Below are positions 52,506-62,673 of a stretch of DNA of 64,000 bases, piece by piece (the stretch's first letter is position 1; each line of letters starts with the position of its first letter). The notes beneath the pieces are model-generated. The model did not search any database. It saw nothing but the letters and a program-made list of their open reading frames with translations, and was not told the origin of the DNA. This stretch comes from Opisthorchis felineus (Eukaryota > Platyhelminthes > Trematoda > Opisthorchiida > Opisthorchiidae): the NCBI GenBank assembly GCA_004794785.1, contig SJOL01009574.1, forward strand, positions 1,569,337 to 1,633,336, written 5' to 3'. The position numbers and the translations under genes are program-made.

Positions 52506-53659
52506 AAGGGATATAAATTTGGAATGGGCATCCTTGACTGCCAGACACCGGCGAATTTTCTAACGACAGAGTCAAAAGCAGCCTTCAGGTCGAGAAAAAC
52601 TATCAGTGTGTGACACTGCTCAAGAACTCGTCTCACAGTGCAGCTGTGGCCAATACATCCTCGATTCTTTATTCTCATGGATTTATCTCTCCCGATAATC
52701 GATCCAGACGCATAATAATGCCAGAAAGCACCTTATATGCGACCGATACCAGGCGGATGCCACGATGATTTTCGCACGACGTTTTTGCACCCTTTCTGAA
52801 GACTGGGATGACGGTCAAGGATTTTCGTTCGGCTGATATTCTGTTTTTGTTCTAAATCTCTTGCAGCATGGTTGTCAGACTATTCACTTAGGACCTTGCT
52901 ACTTTCTTTGAAGAATGCTGGGTGCAGACCATCCACACCAGGTGCCTTGTCGCGCTCGAAGATTGGTATCTCACGCTTGATTTCGGCTGTTGATGGCGGG
53001 CTGGTATCGATTATCCATTCAAACCCACTGGGTTCTCCCAGTAGTTGTGTTGAAGGAGATCAGCTGAGCTGTCCTTTGAAGTGTTCAGCTCATCACTCAA
53101 GACGACAGTCTTTTAAATGAATTACCGGTTCGTTTCCCTCGTATATCGTCTTTTTTCACCGGTTGATCGAATCAGCTAAAATAGGACGCGGCTGTTACCT
53201 GTAGTGAAAGCCTTCTCCACCTCCTGGGCTTTCACAATCCAACGGTGTTCGCTATCATTCTTCAAGCTCCTGATTATCCGGTGTTTGAAGGATCTGCGTG
53301 CGCCATCACAGTCGCTGGTTGCTGGTATGGCCTTTCTGGCAGCCATAAGATATGCCGATCTCGGCGATATCCACTATTCATTTAGTCGAGTCAGGTGGCT
53401 TAGACAAACAGTTCTGGAAGCTGAGAGCATGGCTTATTTAACTCGCTTCCATTCAACCTCGAAGCAGTCTTCGTCATCCGCATGACTGTGCGTTTCCAGT
53501 AGCTTTCTAGCCAGATGAGCTGTGGAAACTTGTCGACGTTGCTGAATGAAATATATCCGCTCTGGCAGGCGTAATGCTGATGGAAAGCGAAGTGATAACC
53601 GGGCTCGCACAACGGCATGATCAGAATGAAGCCGCATACCCCAGAAGGAACGACAATCT

Positions 53660-54216
53660 TTACCTGAGGCTTTCCATCGGTAACTGATAGGCACATGGTC
53701 CAATTGTGTTCATGTCTAGTGGCTTCCAAGTAGCTCGATGTGAGCGTTTGTGTTGGAAGTTCGTATTGGCCAGGTGCAGACGATGATCAGCACACGACTG
53801 AAGAATTTGCTCCCCATTATCCGTACGCTGAGCATCGACTCCAAATGTACCACCTAATTGTGCTTTTCTGTGCTTGGTCGTCAAACTTGTATTTTCTTGT
53901 TGCCCACCAGGATTACGGCGTCCATCGTTCTTGCTGACCAAAGCAGTTGTGAAAGATCTTGATAAAACCCGTCCTTCTCAGCCTCAGAACTGCAGTTTGG
54001 GGCGTGTGTTGATACCACAAATGAATGCCGTTTACTGCATCGACCTCCATTGGTCTTAATTGGGCCAGACAACCGCACAGCGCAAATATTGCTGTCTATT
54101 GGGATCCAGTCCAGTAAGGAGCTTTCGGCCTTGGGGCTGTGTGCAACTCCTACACCGGAGATACTAGGAGTCATTGTGTCAGGACACCAGACATGCGAAG
54201 AGTTAAATGTGGACAA
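53660..54216 (-). pseudogene. RTE endonuclease domain, broken
   Basis: Two overlapping frames (54216-53881 and 53941-53660) make up the apurinic-type endonuclease of the antisense RTE. A frame shift falls near the GDMN box, which is degraded to GNKK, so target nicking would be lost. The C-terminal part, ending near 53.43 kb, includes the familiar DHVPISYRWKASGKDCRSFW before a further frame change. Confidence 0.82.
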
Positions 54217-54599
54217 TTTGAGCTCATCCCGAGCGGCTTTAGGTGCACGATTATAGTGGAGCCTTCTATTCGTGTTTCAGAAACTCAGCATACGTCGACA
54301 GAGGGGGAGGGCAGGGTTTCAGCGAGAGATGCCAGTTGGAAAATTTGGCAGAGTACGAACACTAAAGGCGTGAATGTGTATCAGATCTTTTGAGGTTGGT
54401 GTGTGATTATCTTGGTTTATTTTACTGGGCGAAAGTTTAGACAGGAACAATGGCTGCGTGACTGGCAGTGGGTTCATCGCACTGCTTCATTCGCTGGGTG
54501 AGGAGAGGGTGCGGAGGAGGGCCAGTGAGCGAACAGCTGCAAAGACAAATGGCACTTCTCGGTTTCCCAAGCCGAAGGAAGGGGTTTTTCTATGCACAT

Positions 54600-54790
54600 C
54601 GCCTTGAGCTTTCGATTCAAAAGTCTGACCCACAAGGCTGGATGAGGTTCTAGGGTTTTGTTTGAGGACCCTGCCCCTAGCCTTTGACTCAAAAGTCTGA
54701 CCCGCGTAGCAGCGGGCCTTAGGGTTTTATTTTGGGACCTGCCCGGATCCGATGCCTCAATAGTCTGACCTGATAGGCTGCGGGCGGTTG
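54600..54790 (-). repeat. Tandem 70-bp repeats upstream of the RTE element
   Basis: The decamer aagtctgacc recurs at 54621 and 54693, and the near-identical tagtctgacc at 54761 (spacings 72 and 68). Between them recur a gcgggc/gctg block, tagggttttnttt and ggacc(t)ctgccc. Roughly three units lie just 5' of the antisense RTE endonuclease start, the place of its 5' UTR. Tandem 5'-UTR units carry promoter activity in some LINEs; that role here is inference. The repeats also keep a 179-codon minus-strand frame open (55013-54474), for which I see no protein family. Confidence 0.7.
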
Positions 54791-55785
54791 GCCTAACCCG
54801 ATGACGCAGGGAGTAAAACATTACTGTCTCAATCCTGATGCAGCTGCGCACAGCAGCTGCCTTTTGAACAGCACCAGACCCTCTGGTTTTAAAATTATTT
54901 CGACCGTATTGAATAATGCTTCGGTTGTCACGGTCAACCGTTGGGCGATCGGAGTATGCGGTTATTAGGGTCGGGGGAGGGCACCATCGCTGATCGCTTG
55001 GGCAATATATCACACTCCGATCGCGGGGTACAGAACGACTTTAGCCCCAGGCAGCCTCCTAATACGATTTCTCGCAGTATCTGGACTCCTGTTCTTCATT
55101 GGGCTGCTCCCTTGTGGCCTTCCTGGCATAGTTGAGCCTTTAGGAACTGAGTTTCATCCAGTATATCCCGCAGAATCACTGCAGCATAGAAGCCCGACCG
55201 CCACGACAAGGTGACAGCTTAAGGTCAGGGTACGCATGACGATTTTAATGAGCTATCTGTTAAGGAGGATCACCATACCTTGAATCACCATTGTTGATCC
55301 ATAGACTGGCACACTATACTTTAAGTTATCCCGAGGAGTGAAGCCGCAAAATGTAATCTGCTTGCCAGTAACTTGAAAGAAAACTTAACCTTGAATTGTA
55401 GCGGGCTGAACACGTGCCTTTGCCGTCGATATTATGCTGGCTCACTATAAGATCAATATTCATACCCGAAAGGCACCGGATGCGTTTGAGTCCGCTGACT
55501 GGACTGTTACTGATAGACATTCGGCAAATATTTTATGCCCGTACCCTAGATCTTGAGTCCTTCGTCGAATGACTATAGGCTGTGTTCATTTGAACTTTGG
55601 TGAAGTGGTGCACCAGCTTCCGCTACAAGCAACTTTGTTGTGATTCTTTTGTGAAGCTTGGTATATTTTTCCTATCAGGATTTCGCTAGTTTACCTTGTA
55701 TTTTCTCTCCATAAGCCACAAGACTATTAGGACCATTTTATTCAGCAAGTGAGCGCTAGTTTCACTCTCTGTTTGGATTTAGCAG

Positions 55786-55854
55786 CCGACCGAAGATCAG
55801 GAAGATGAAAATGCAGAAGAGGAGGAGGAGGAGGAGGACGACGAAGAAGACTAG
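55786..55854 (+). CDS. LRRC23 exon 8 (acidic C-terminus and stop)
   Basis: Twenty-two codons plus TAG: PTEDQEDENAEEEEEEEDDE, then ED and the stop. The acidic tail matches the family's acidic C-terminus and continues the phase of exon 7. A run of six GAG codons is effectively a GAG microsatellite and may vary in length. The acceptor is a tandem TTTAGCAG, so use of the first AG would add one Gln in frame. A 6.3-kb intron precedes it, containing an antisense RTE element. Confidence 0.82.
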   Translation, partial: PTEDQEDENAEEEEEEEDDEED

Positions 55855-56016
55855 TTTTTTCAGTGAAAATAGTGCTGTTTTCCCATCATCGCTCCTATCT
55901 CTGGTAGACCAATTGTACAGTGATTGCTTGTTTTACTTTCGAACCCAGTTTACTTTTCTTTTCGCAAAACGCTGAAGAAATTCAATACATACATCTACTG
56001 TATCAACTGAGAATGA

Positions 56017-56022
56017 AATAAA
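56017..56022 (+). terminator. LRRC23 poly(A) signal
   Basis: A canonical AATAAA 163 bases after the LRRC23 stop codon, in an A/T-rich 3' UTR. Nothing between the stop and this hexamer suggests further coding exons. Confidence 0.7.
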
Positions 56023-56521
56023 TCTGACTTATTTTCATGCGCTTTTGTGTTACTTGCTCGTAGATACGATGGATAAATCCTTAATTAGTGACCGAGATGT
56101 TGTGCTAAACGCTGGAGCTAGATAGCTGGGCATGAAAATTTACCCAAAAAGATTACCTCGTTGTTTTTTACAGGTGCCCAAAATCTTGTTCAAATCTGAT
56201 TCACACAGAGCTGTTTCTAAGCTTACTAAGTAGCACATTCCGAGGGTAGGTAACTATCTGATATCTATGAAATCAAGCAACAGACGAAAAACATCACTTC
56301 AGCAGCATATCAATACCTCGATTGTATACTTTTCAGCTAATTCACTAAACAGGATCTACTGTCAAAATCTATGTTACATTTGGAGAAACACGGTCGAATG
56401 GCAGGTGCTTATTCTGGCTGCTTTTGTCGTTAGCTCTCTTTGTTTAAAAAAACAATCCAAATATTTGCCGGGTACTTTGAGTTAGCACATCAAAACTGTC
56501 TCCTCGAATGATGATGTGTAG

Positions 56522-56803
56522 CTTGAAAACCACAGGATAAGACCAGAGAACAGAATGACTACCAGCAAACGCACCAGAATTATGGATATTTCGACGAACT
56601 GCTGGTTAGATGACTACGTTAGGTTAAAAAGTCCTGTAAGACTTAAATCCGGATATCTAAGGACCGTCTTCTTCAAGGAGCGCACTAAAAATGTCACACT
56701 CTATCCAGGTGACCAAAGCATATTTGCTACTCCGGACTACTTCGGTTCAGTATGGGCCCCCGGCATCGTGAATATTTGGAATATTTCCGAGATGGAGTGT
56801 GCA
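56522..56803 (+). CDS. Putative coding exon of unknown function
   Basis: An open frame runs from 56522 past 57037. Its first ATG is at 56555; the segment up to 56803 ends GAG TGT GCA and is followed by GTAAGTG, a perfect donor. The peptide (MTTSKRTRIMDISTNCWLDD... with LYPGDQSIFATPDYFGSVWA later) has ordinary protein composition, no membrane segment and no family I recognise. It starts about 500 bases past the LRRC23 poly(A) signal on the same strand. No convincing acceptor or downstream partner exon was found, so it may be a first exon of another gene or a chance frame. Confidence 0.3.
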
Positions 56804-57319
56804 GTAAGTGTACCAAAATATTGTCTTTTATTCAGTGAGCATAAACAACTCCGTCCATCCGTGAAATTGTTTAGTTTGGACCTAGCTTGGGCTCAGCTTA
56901 TTTGGGTGTTGTGCCTTCTAAATATGCAACATAACACTTCCGGGATTCTGGGCACGTCAGATTGGAGTTGGCCCGTGAATTACTGCGTTAGATGGTGCAT
57001 TGAAAAAATGAAAGTGGGACTGAAACTCTGCTCATAAGGTTTCTGAAACAATTCGACAGACTACGATCGCTTTTTCCCTTCTTGGAGCTTATCAGGAATG
57101 CCCAGGCCCAAGTATCCATCAACCTTGTGTTTTACATGGACAAATTGTGCGCAGTTGTGAAAATACACTCATTTAGAAACTAATTAGGTGCTAACGGGAG
57201 ATTCAACGGAATTCTGACTGAATCTCTGCTTTATGGGATTGTTCGACTGAATATGCTGCGCAGAGGCTACCTCTAGTTTCAGTTGGTACGGTATAAGATA
57301 TATTGCAGTGTATTTTTCC

Positions 57320-57382
57320 GAAGGGACACTATTCTTAAGGTTACTGTGAACAGTTCAGAAACCTTAAGAGTAGTGTTCTTTC
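57320..57382. repeat. 63-nt near-perfect hairpin
   Basis: Positions 57320-57345 pair with 57357-57382 with one mismatch (43/59) and three G-U pairs, leaving a loop of about 11 bases. The core arm is cactattcttaaggtt. The size and single mismatch resemble a microRNA precursor, but it could equally be a tiny foldback transposon. There is no coding content. Confidence 0.75.
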
Positions 57383-58011
57383 AAGAAAGCGGCCATATTT
57401 ATCAATGAGGAGTCCGGGCTTTAAAACCCGGGTCATATGACCAGGTAGGAAACCAGCTGGAACAAGTGAAGTGATACTAAAGAGATTCTGGCCCTCGCAG
57501 TCATCCATACCACGGAAGCAATCAGTTTCACCGCCCTCAAAAATTACAGGAGCACCGTGTCACAAATCCTCCAGGCTTTTTCATACCCTATGCCCTTAAA
57601 GTACCCTACACTCGTCGGTAGCAGGCGCAGCCGACCCCATCTACCCGCAACCTGTTCTAGTATCCCGTGGCTGATGCAGCCAGGGCGACCCATCACCCAA
57701 TCTTACTGCTTAGCGAACACACAATGAATCAGAATCCTCAAACTTGCAAGAGTTTCACGCCTGCAAAAATCGTAGGTCTTGGTTTAAGTTTGTGCGAATA
57801 TCAAGGTTTGAAAACAGGATGGCGGGTACGTATTTGTAAAATGGGTCAAAACGGTTAACCAAACAGTTAGATATTCAATCGTTCCAGACCGCACCGGTAG
57901 GTCATAGTACAAGGGAAAAGCCTCGTTTGGCTTTTGCTTCTAAAATCATCCTAATTCCGCTAGTAAAACAAGATTCATAACTTTAAGTTAATTCGTCTTC
58001 TGTCAACTTTG

Positions 58012-58290
58012 AGGAGAGAGGTGGCTCAGTGGTTAGAGCGCGAATTTACTGACCGGAAAGTCCGTAGTTCGAACCCGTTGTCTGCTTCTCGACTTCCCCT
58101 GTCTAGGCTTGGGCAACCTGACAGTATCCCAGCCCTCGTGCTTCCTTCTGCAGGCATGGCAGTTAGGCACCGAAAGGGTGCTACAGCTGAACGATTTCAA
58201 TTTCTTTCAACCTTGAGGAAATTCTATCACATAGACCTATATTACGACTCCATTGCACCCTTATTGCAACCATTAAGACAAAGTTGACCT
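58012..58290 (+). mobile_element. tRNA-derived SINE
   Basis: The head has a Pol III A box (tggctcagtggttagagcgc, from 58022) and a B box (agttcgaaccc, 58066-58076) at tRNA-like spacing, followed by a non-tRNA body. Read as protein it gives [19 protein letters not shown], then [19 protein letters not shown], a string I recall as a frequent spurious protein in fluke assemblies. It is transcribed, if at all, by RNA polymerase III and moved by a LINE partner. The 3' end is approximate and no A-rich or microsatellite tail is obvious. It is not a functional tRNA gene, as the acceptor stem is not maintained. Confidence 0.85.
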
Positions 58291-59844
58291 TCTGCGTCAA
58301 GTACATGCAGGCTAGCTACCAAATTTAGAAGTCCAATTGCAGATGCAACGAACAAATAAACATTTCTCGTATAGACTCAAACTCGACTCTCAGACACGCC
58401 CTTTCCTCGACACAATGTATACTTGCATTTCTCACTGGGATGTACGAAAATCCTGAAGATAAAGAATGGTGTGCTGTACTTAACTGCGTGACCTTTCACG
58501 TCAACTCAAATTACCATCACCTTTTGATGGTGGCGTTGTTTCCCCCGTATGGCAAGTGAACACGTAACTTCCTACGATCAAAATAGCACACGCGGCCACA
58601 CTAGAAACCATGGGTGGCTTTTTCTGGCTACCAAAAGTTACTGCCTTCTTTCATCTGAAGAGTCCCCTAACCACAAATGAGTCTATGCTAGTACAGTGAC
58701 AAAACGCAGCCTATCAGTCCAGTCACGGAGGCAATAAACACTCATTTCTTTGACTTAGCAGTCAGAGAACAACTCCCGTGTCATTGTGGAACTGTTTGCC
58801 AAGCATGGTAACCGACCTGCAAATGTTTGGTCAGCATTTAAGTAGACATCGTCAGTGCGCGGTTGGTCGAGTAGTTCTCTTCCTGTTTTCGCTTACATAG
58901 TTTGTGAATAGTATGTTTAAACTTTAGTGCGACTGGCCATAAGTCATAAGCCACGTTGCTCTGAGTTTAGTTGGTCTGTTTACGATCTGTATCGAGTTAT
59001 GGTTTTCCTTTCTTGCATTCGATTGGCTCATTAGGTATCATTTTCACCATCAGTTCGAGGATCTTGTTCTGTCGGTGGTTAAACTCATAGCTCTAGTTCC
59101 GAGGAGCATTTTCTGCTTCAGCTAATACTGTAAGGGGAACAGCTAACGATAAAAGTTACCGCAGATCATTCTCCGCCTAGCCGGCTGGACATAGATGTCG
59201 CTGAAATATATCTGACACGAAATACAGCCACGTTCGTGACGACGACTGCAGTTTTTAAACAATGCTGCCAGCCGATGGAGCATCAAATTCGACGAGGGAG
59301 CACTTGGCAATTGCAAGCAACGCTGTCAACATTCTGAAGTATTCCGTAACCGTATGAAGCTAAACAGGTAGAGGCAAGTTGTTATTGCAAAATGAGACGA
59401 AGGGAAGCTAACCCCATGAGATAACCAGAAAACGGTAGGCAGTCTCAGTCTTTTTCAACAAACTGCTGTCCCCTCTCCGGTGCCTTAGTGTCGGAAAAAG
59501 ACGGACTCACCAACAGGAACAAGCGAGTGCGAAAAGTACGGGGAGAATCGCGGTACTTAAAACGCGCTTTTGACCTGAAATTCAGGCTCTCCGATCGACG
59601 TTGGGTGATTTGTTGTCGTTGCTTCTGTGGCATGCCTGATCATCGTCAGCGGTTGTTGAACAGAGTGACTGATTAAGTGTCCAATCGGCAGCTGGCTTTT
59701 CTGGCCCGGATGCTGGCGGCTTACTTACTGGGATCTTAATGGAGTTTGAAGGTCTCAGTAAGTTTTGGGCATTCTGGGATTATTTTCAGGAATCTGACCT
59801 TCCTAACATCTTTCAGCCATTCAACGTAAGATAGTCAGCTCTGT

Positions 59845-60162
59845 TCAGTTTGAAGGGGCTCTACTCGTTTTCTGACGCCTTCGGTCCAGCGTCTCGGTTG
59901 CAGAAATGGGTCCATCGTGAGCAGGTGAAGCAGTGGTTACTGGGACTGGCCTTGGAAGGTCGAAGATTTCAGTCAACAGGTTGAGTTCCACTGACTGTTC
60001 TTCCACTTTTGGGATCGGGTACTCAGTCGGCCATAGCTGATTGACATGCTGTTTCCATATAGGTGATTCCACCCAGACGCTATAAATCATCTGACCGATC
60101 CTCATTAAGACGACTCCAGCAGTCCAATTTCGGCGCCCAAGGTGATTATCTCTCACGAGCAC
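59845..60162 (-). pseudogene. Gypsy integrase C-terminal segment
   Basis: 105 codons with WTAGVVLMRIGQMIYSVWVE, HVNQLWP and LPRPVPVTTASP, which match the basic C-terminal tail following the integrase of fluke Gypsy elements. A frame change separates it from the preceding fragment. Reverse-strand sequence below 59845 no longer shows Gypsy similarity. Confidence 0.75.
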
Positions 60163-60246
60163 ACGGTTTACAAACCGTAACGTTGGTTTCCCTCCTGCTG
60201 GTGATTAAAGACATCTAAATGTTGGCAGGATGGCGTCTCGGGTAAG

Positions 60247-60717
60247 TCAAAACCGCCTGTTCATCATAACCTCTACTGGAGAGCGACCGTCAAAAGACTG
60301 TAGATTGGGAGTTGGGGCTTCGACCAGGTAAATAGCCCGATACGCTCTCAAAATTTGAGTCGGTGTTGATGTGCATAAGTTGTCGATCGGAAATTTTGAA
60401 TGATGCAAACGATCGACCCAGTCCATACCCAGGAGTTTAAGTTCACAAGCGGTAACGTAGGCAATACTACGATCACGATGGCTTGCCATCTCCTCCTCAC
60501 AGTCAAATTCAGCAAGCAAATGCAGCTTACTTTCTGATGCATTTCTGGCGGTGTTCATTGTCGGTCTATATTTCGGTGATCCAGTATTCCTCCAGGTGCG
60601 ACGGGAAACAATCTTAATATCAGAAGTCGTATCGAGTTGCAATCGAGTTTTGCTTCCGTTTGCTCCGAGTATGACATACCTCTGACATAACCTCGGCCTG
60701 GTTATCACAAGTGGCAA
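60247..60717 (-). pseudogene. Gypsy protease joined to integrase fragment
   Basis: 156 codons without a stop. The N-terminal part has the protease active-site region LQLDTTSDI (this fluke Gypsy family usually has DTASDI where classic proteases have DTG) and later LLGMDWVDRL. The C-terminal part reads NLQSFDGRSPVEVMMNRRF, which belongs near the end of integrase, thousands of bases downstream in an intact element. The switch lies at about 60360-60345. In-frame fusion of two distant domains by a clean deletion explains the still-open frame; function is unlikely. Confidence 0.8.
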
Positions 60718-60960
60718 GTATTGCGTTTAACCGGGGTTCTGGCTGTATCCCTCTGCTTCGCGATCCCCGGGTTTGTTTGCATGTTCTACTAGGTTTTCGT
60801 GTCCGGCATTGGCTTCCCTTGTATCCACGTCAATAGTACACCGAACGCGTGTGCATTTTAAAAGGACAAAATCACACAAAATGTCATTCGCCGCATTGCC
60901 AACATACCGTCTGAAGTTGCCGCCACGGGAGGTTGCATTATTTCCTGAAGCAACATAACC

Positions 60961-62673
60961 CCAGCGGACACTCCCAGGTGGTTGACTTGCGTCGTGTCAC
61001 CTATTTGTTACCGACAGCTTGTCAAAAAGATGTCATTACCGGATAGTACAAGCCATCGCTTGTTTTGGGGTCGTCAATCGTTTTGACCGTTGTGCGTGCA
61101 GTCTGACCGGTATTTTCTGGTTCCTGCAGCAGCCATAGGACCGCAAACATGTCCCAGTTTTATTGTGTTCCTATTCTTTAGTGTGTTTACCACATGTCTC
61201 AGTATCAACCACTAGAAGGTAAAAAGTAATAATCTCTCGTTAATATATGGTCTATAGTTTTTTTCAGATTGAATTCAATTAGGAACAGAGAACGCCGACA
61301 GCACCAACCTTGATTATTCCAATTTCTTCCAGTGTGAACTCCTGAATGTTTCATGCTGCTATGGCGTCGCTTATTTGCTTCCACGCAGTTTCATCGCAGC
61401 CACCAGTAAACTGTCTGCTCTTCTCCTACCAAATTCAGTTATCAGTGGTGCAGAATGAAAGCCACTCCGGGGATGTGGTCACTCAAAATTTACCGTGAAC
61501 TACTGGACCGATAACTAGCGTGCGACCGTGCGCTTTTTCAACAGCCTTCTTTGGCAGGCGAGTACTAGCCACTGATCCACTCAATTCTAGAAATCTAACG
61601 CAACCGGTTTCACAAAAATCTAGGCCGCTGACTGAGAAGATTTTCCATTCTGAGGAAGCGGATGATTCTCCCCTTGGAAGCATTCATCTTGGGGACAACG
61701 CAACTCTCCTATTCAAACTAACTTTTGAAGCACCAGTCTAGCTTTTTTCACAGAAGCTTCTGCTCTTCGACGACAACTTCTGGGGGTAAGGGTTGGGGGC
61801 GGAAAGCAGTACCGCTTCGCCAGTGCCAAAATTGATCTTTACCTGTTGAGCGCTCCCTAAAATACAAGAATCACGTATACATTCTCGGGACGCTTTTTTA
61901 GTAGTTTCGAAGGTCCGTTAAAAATAAATTCGATTAGACATTCTTCCGGAAGCCCCAGAAGCTGATCCCAGCTTGCTTATCTCTAGTTTAGGTAAGAAAG
62001 CGGTTTTTATCTAGAATTACATTGTGGGGCAAACCAAATATGTGCCATCGTGTGGAGATTTCTTTCTAAATCGGATTTGTTGTGAAACTATTACCACCAG
62101 TGTATCAAGAGTTCCCTATCTGGTTTCTCGGTTACTATCGTTTGCCAAAACTATATTATCGACTTAGCTTCTTTACCGATTGATTGATCTGATAAGCCAA
62201 TTATCCGTTTACCAGGAACGCCCAGTGGCCGATGTAAATGGTTTTCCTGTATAAGTGTAAAGCGAAATCGGTATTGAGGTGTGGTACTTGGCTCAAACAG
62301 CTGCTGGCTAGTTCAAACAATCCTCTAACTATTCACAAGTAGTTGAAAAGTTCTGCCTAATAATTACCGGGCCGGAATTTCATCTGATTACCAAGGTAAT
62401 GATTCGAATTTTCTGAATAGGTCCAGGTCTAAGTGTTCTCACCAATATATCCGGAGTTATTCTATTACTATCTGCTTTTTCGATCCTCTACTGCCCTTAT
62501 GCTCCAATAAAAATCGATTGTGGACATTCCAAAATAGTGAATGGTGCCAATCGATGCTTAAATCTTTTGCTCCCGGTCGATCCACTTTGTCATATCCGAA
62601 TACATCTACTTTTTAGATGGGTAAGAGAAAATCGAGTGGGTGGATTCACAGCAGGGAGTGTGAAACATCTCAC
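60961..62673. other. Spacer between Gypsy remnant and ABC-transporter exon
   Basis: No recognised exon. Overlapping open frames at 61483-61741 on both strands look well-composed but match no family I know. The downstream exons of the ABCC10-like gene (nucleotide-binding domain 2, with Walker A and signature motifs) would be expected here on the minus strand if introns were short; they are not visible. Confidence 0.45.

Larger units (their letters stand above)
51290..54420 (-). mobile_element. RTE-like LINE in LRRC23 intron 7 (antisense)
   Basis: A nearly complete but decayed RTE-clade element. Endonuclease: GVGVAHSPKAESSLLDWIPI and the RT-typical ICAVRLSGPIK (54216-53881), then LGGTFGVDAQRTDNGEQ and LANTNFQHKRSHRATW (53941-53660). 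RT fingers around 53.0-52.6 kb include RDKAPGVDGLHPAFFKE; the palm has SSGVIKSCPLSPLLFNFVID (52505-52119). C-terminal domain: AFANLRHLWSRRDVS and SETWPLRVENIQRML (52182-51838), then HVLHMPEDRLPRR (about 51.7 kb). Both catalytic boxes are changed: YADD reads YEDG (about 52292-52281) and GDMN reads GNKK. It sits antisense inside the last LRRC23 intron. Confidence 0.9.
25438..56022 (+). other. LRRC23 locus (whole gene, eight proposed exons)
   Basis: Proposed exons: 25438-25545, 31484-about 31555/31578, 40857-41113, 42104-42386, 43583-43659, 48811-48941, 49348-49458 and 55786-55854, with a poly(A) signal at 56017. The predicted protein of about 370 residues compares with 343 in human LRRC23. It has an acidic N-terminus, about seven LRRs, an LRR-cap-like segment and an acidic tail. 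From established work, LRRC23 (Chlamydomonas RSP15 orthologue) is an axonemal radial-spoke component needed for normal sperm motility; in a flatworm it would act in cilia and sperm flagella. Exon phases agree at every junction except the 3' end of exon 2. Introns 1 and 7 contain RTE retrotransposon remnants. Expression in ciliated or testis tissue is inference. Confidence 0.85.
59690..60960 (-). mobile_element. Gypsy-type LTR retrotransposon, internally deleted
   Basis: On the minus strand the fragment begins in a degraded Gag zinc-knuckle-like region (60960-60720), continues into an aspartic-protease domain (60720 to about 60370) and then switches in the same frame to the late-integrase region (60350-60247) and integrase C-terminal segment (60162-59845). 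Reverse transcriptase, RNase H and the integrase catalytic core are missing. No LTRs were identified. The family resembles the K02A2.6-like Gypsy elements common in flukes. It is inactive. Confidence 0.8.

Noticed and set aside
54474..55013. 179-codon minus-strand open frame upstream of the antisense RTE
   Set aside because: It runs through three tandem 70-bp repeats, which explains both its repeated LLSQRL-like peptide and its openness; no protein family.
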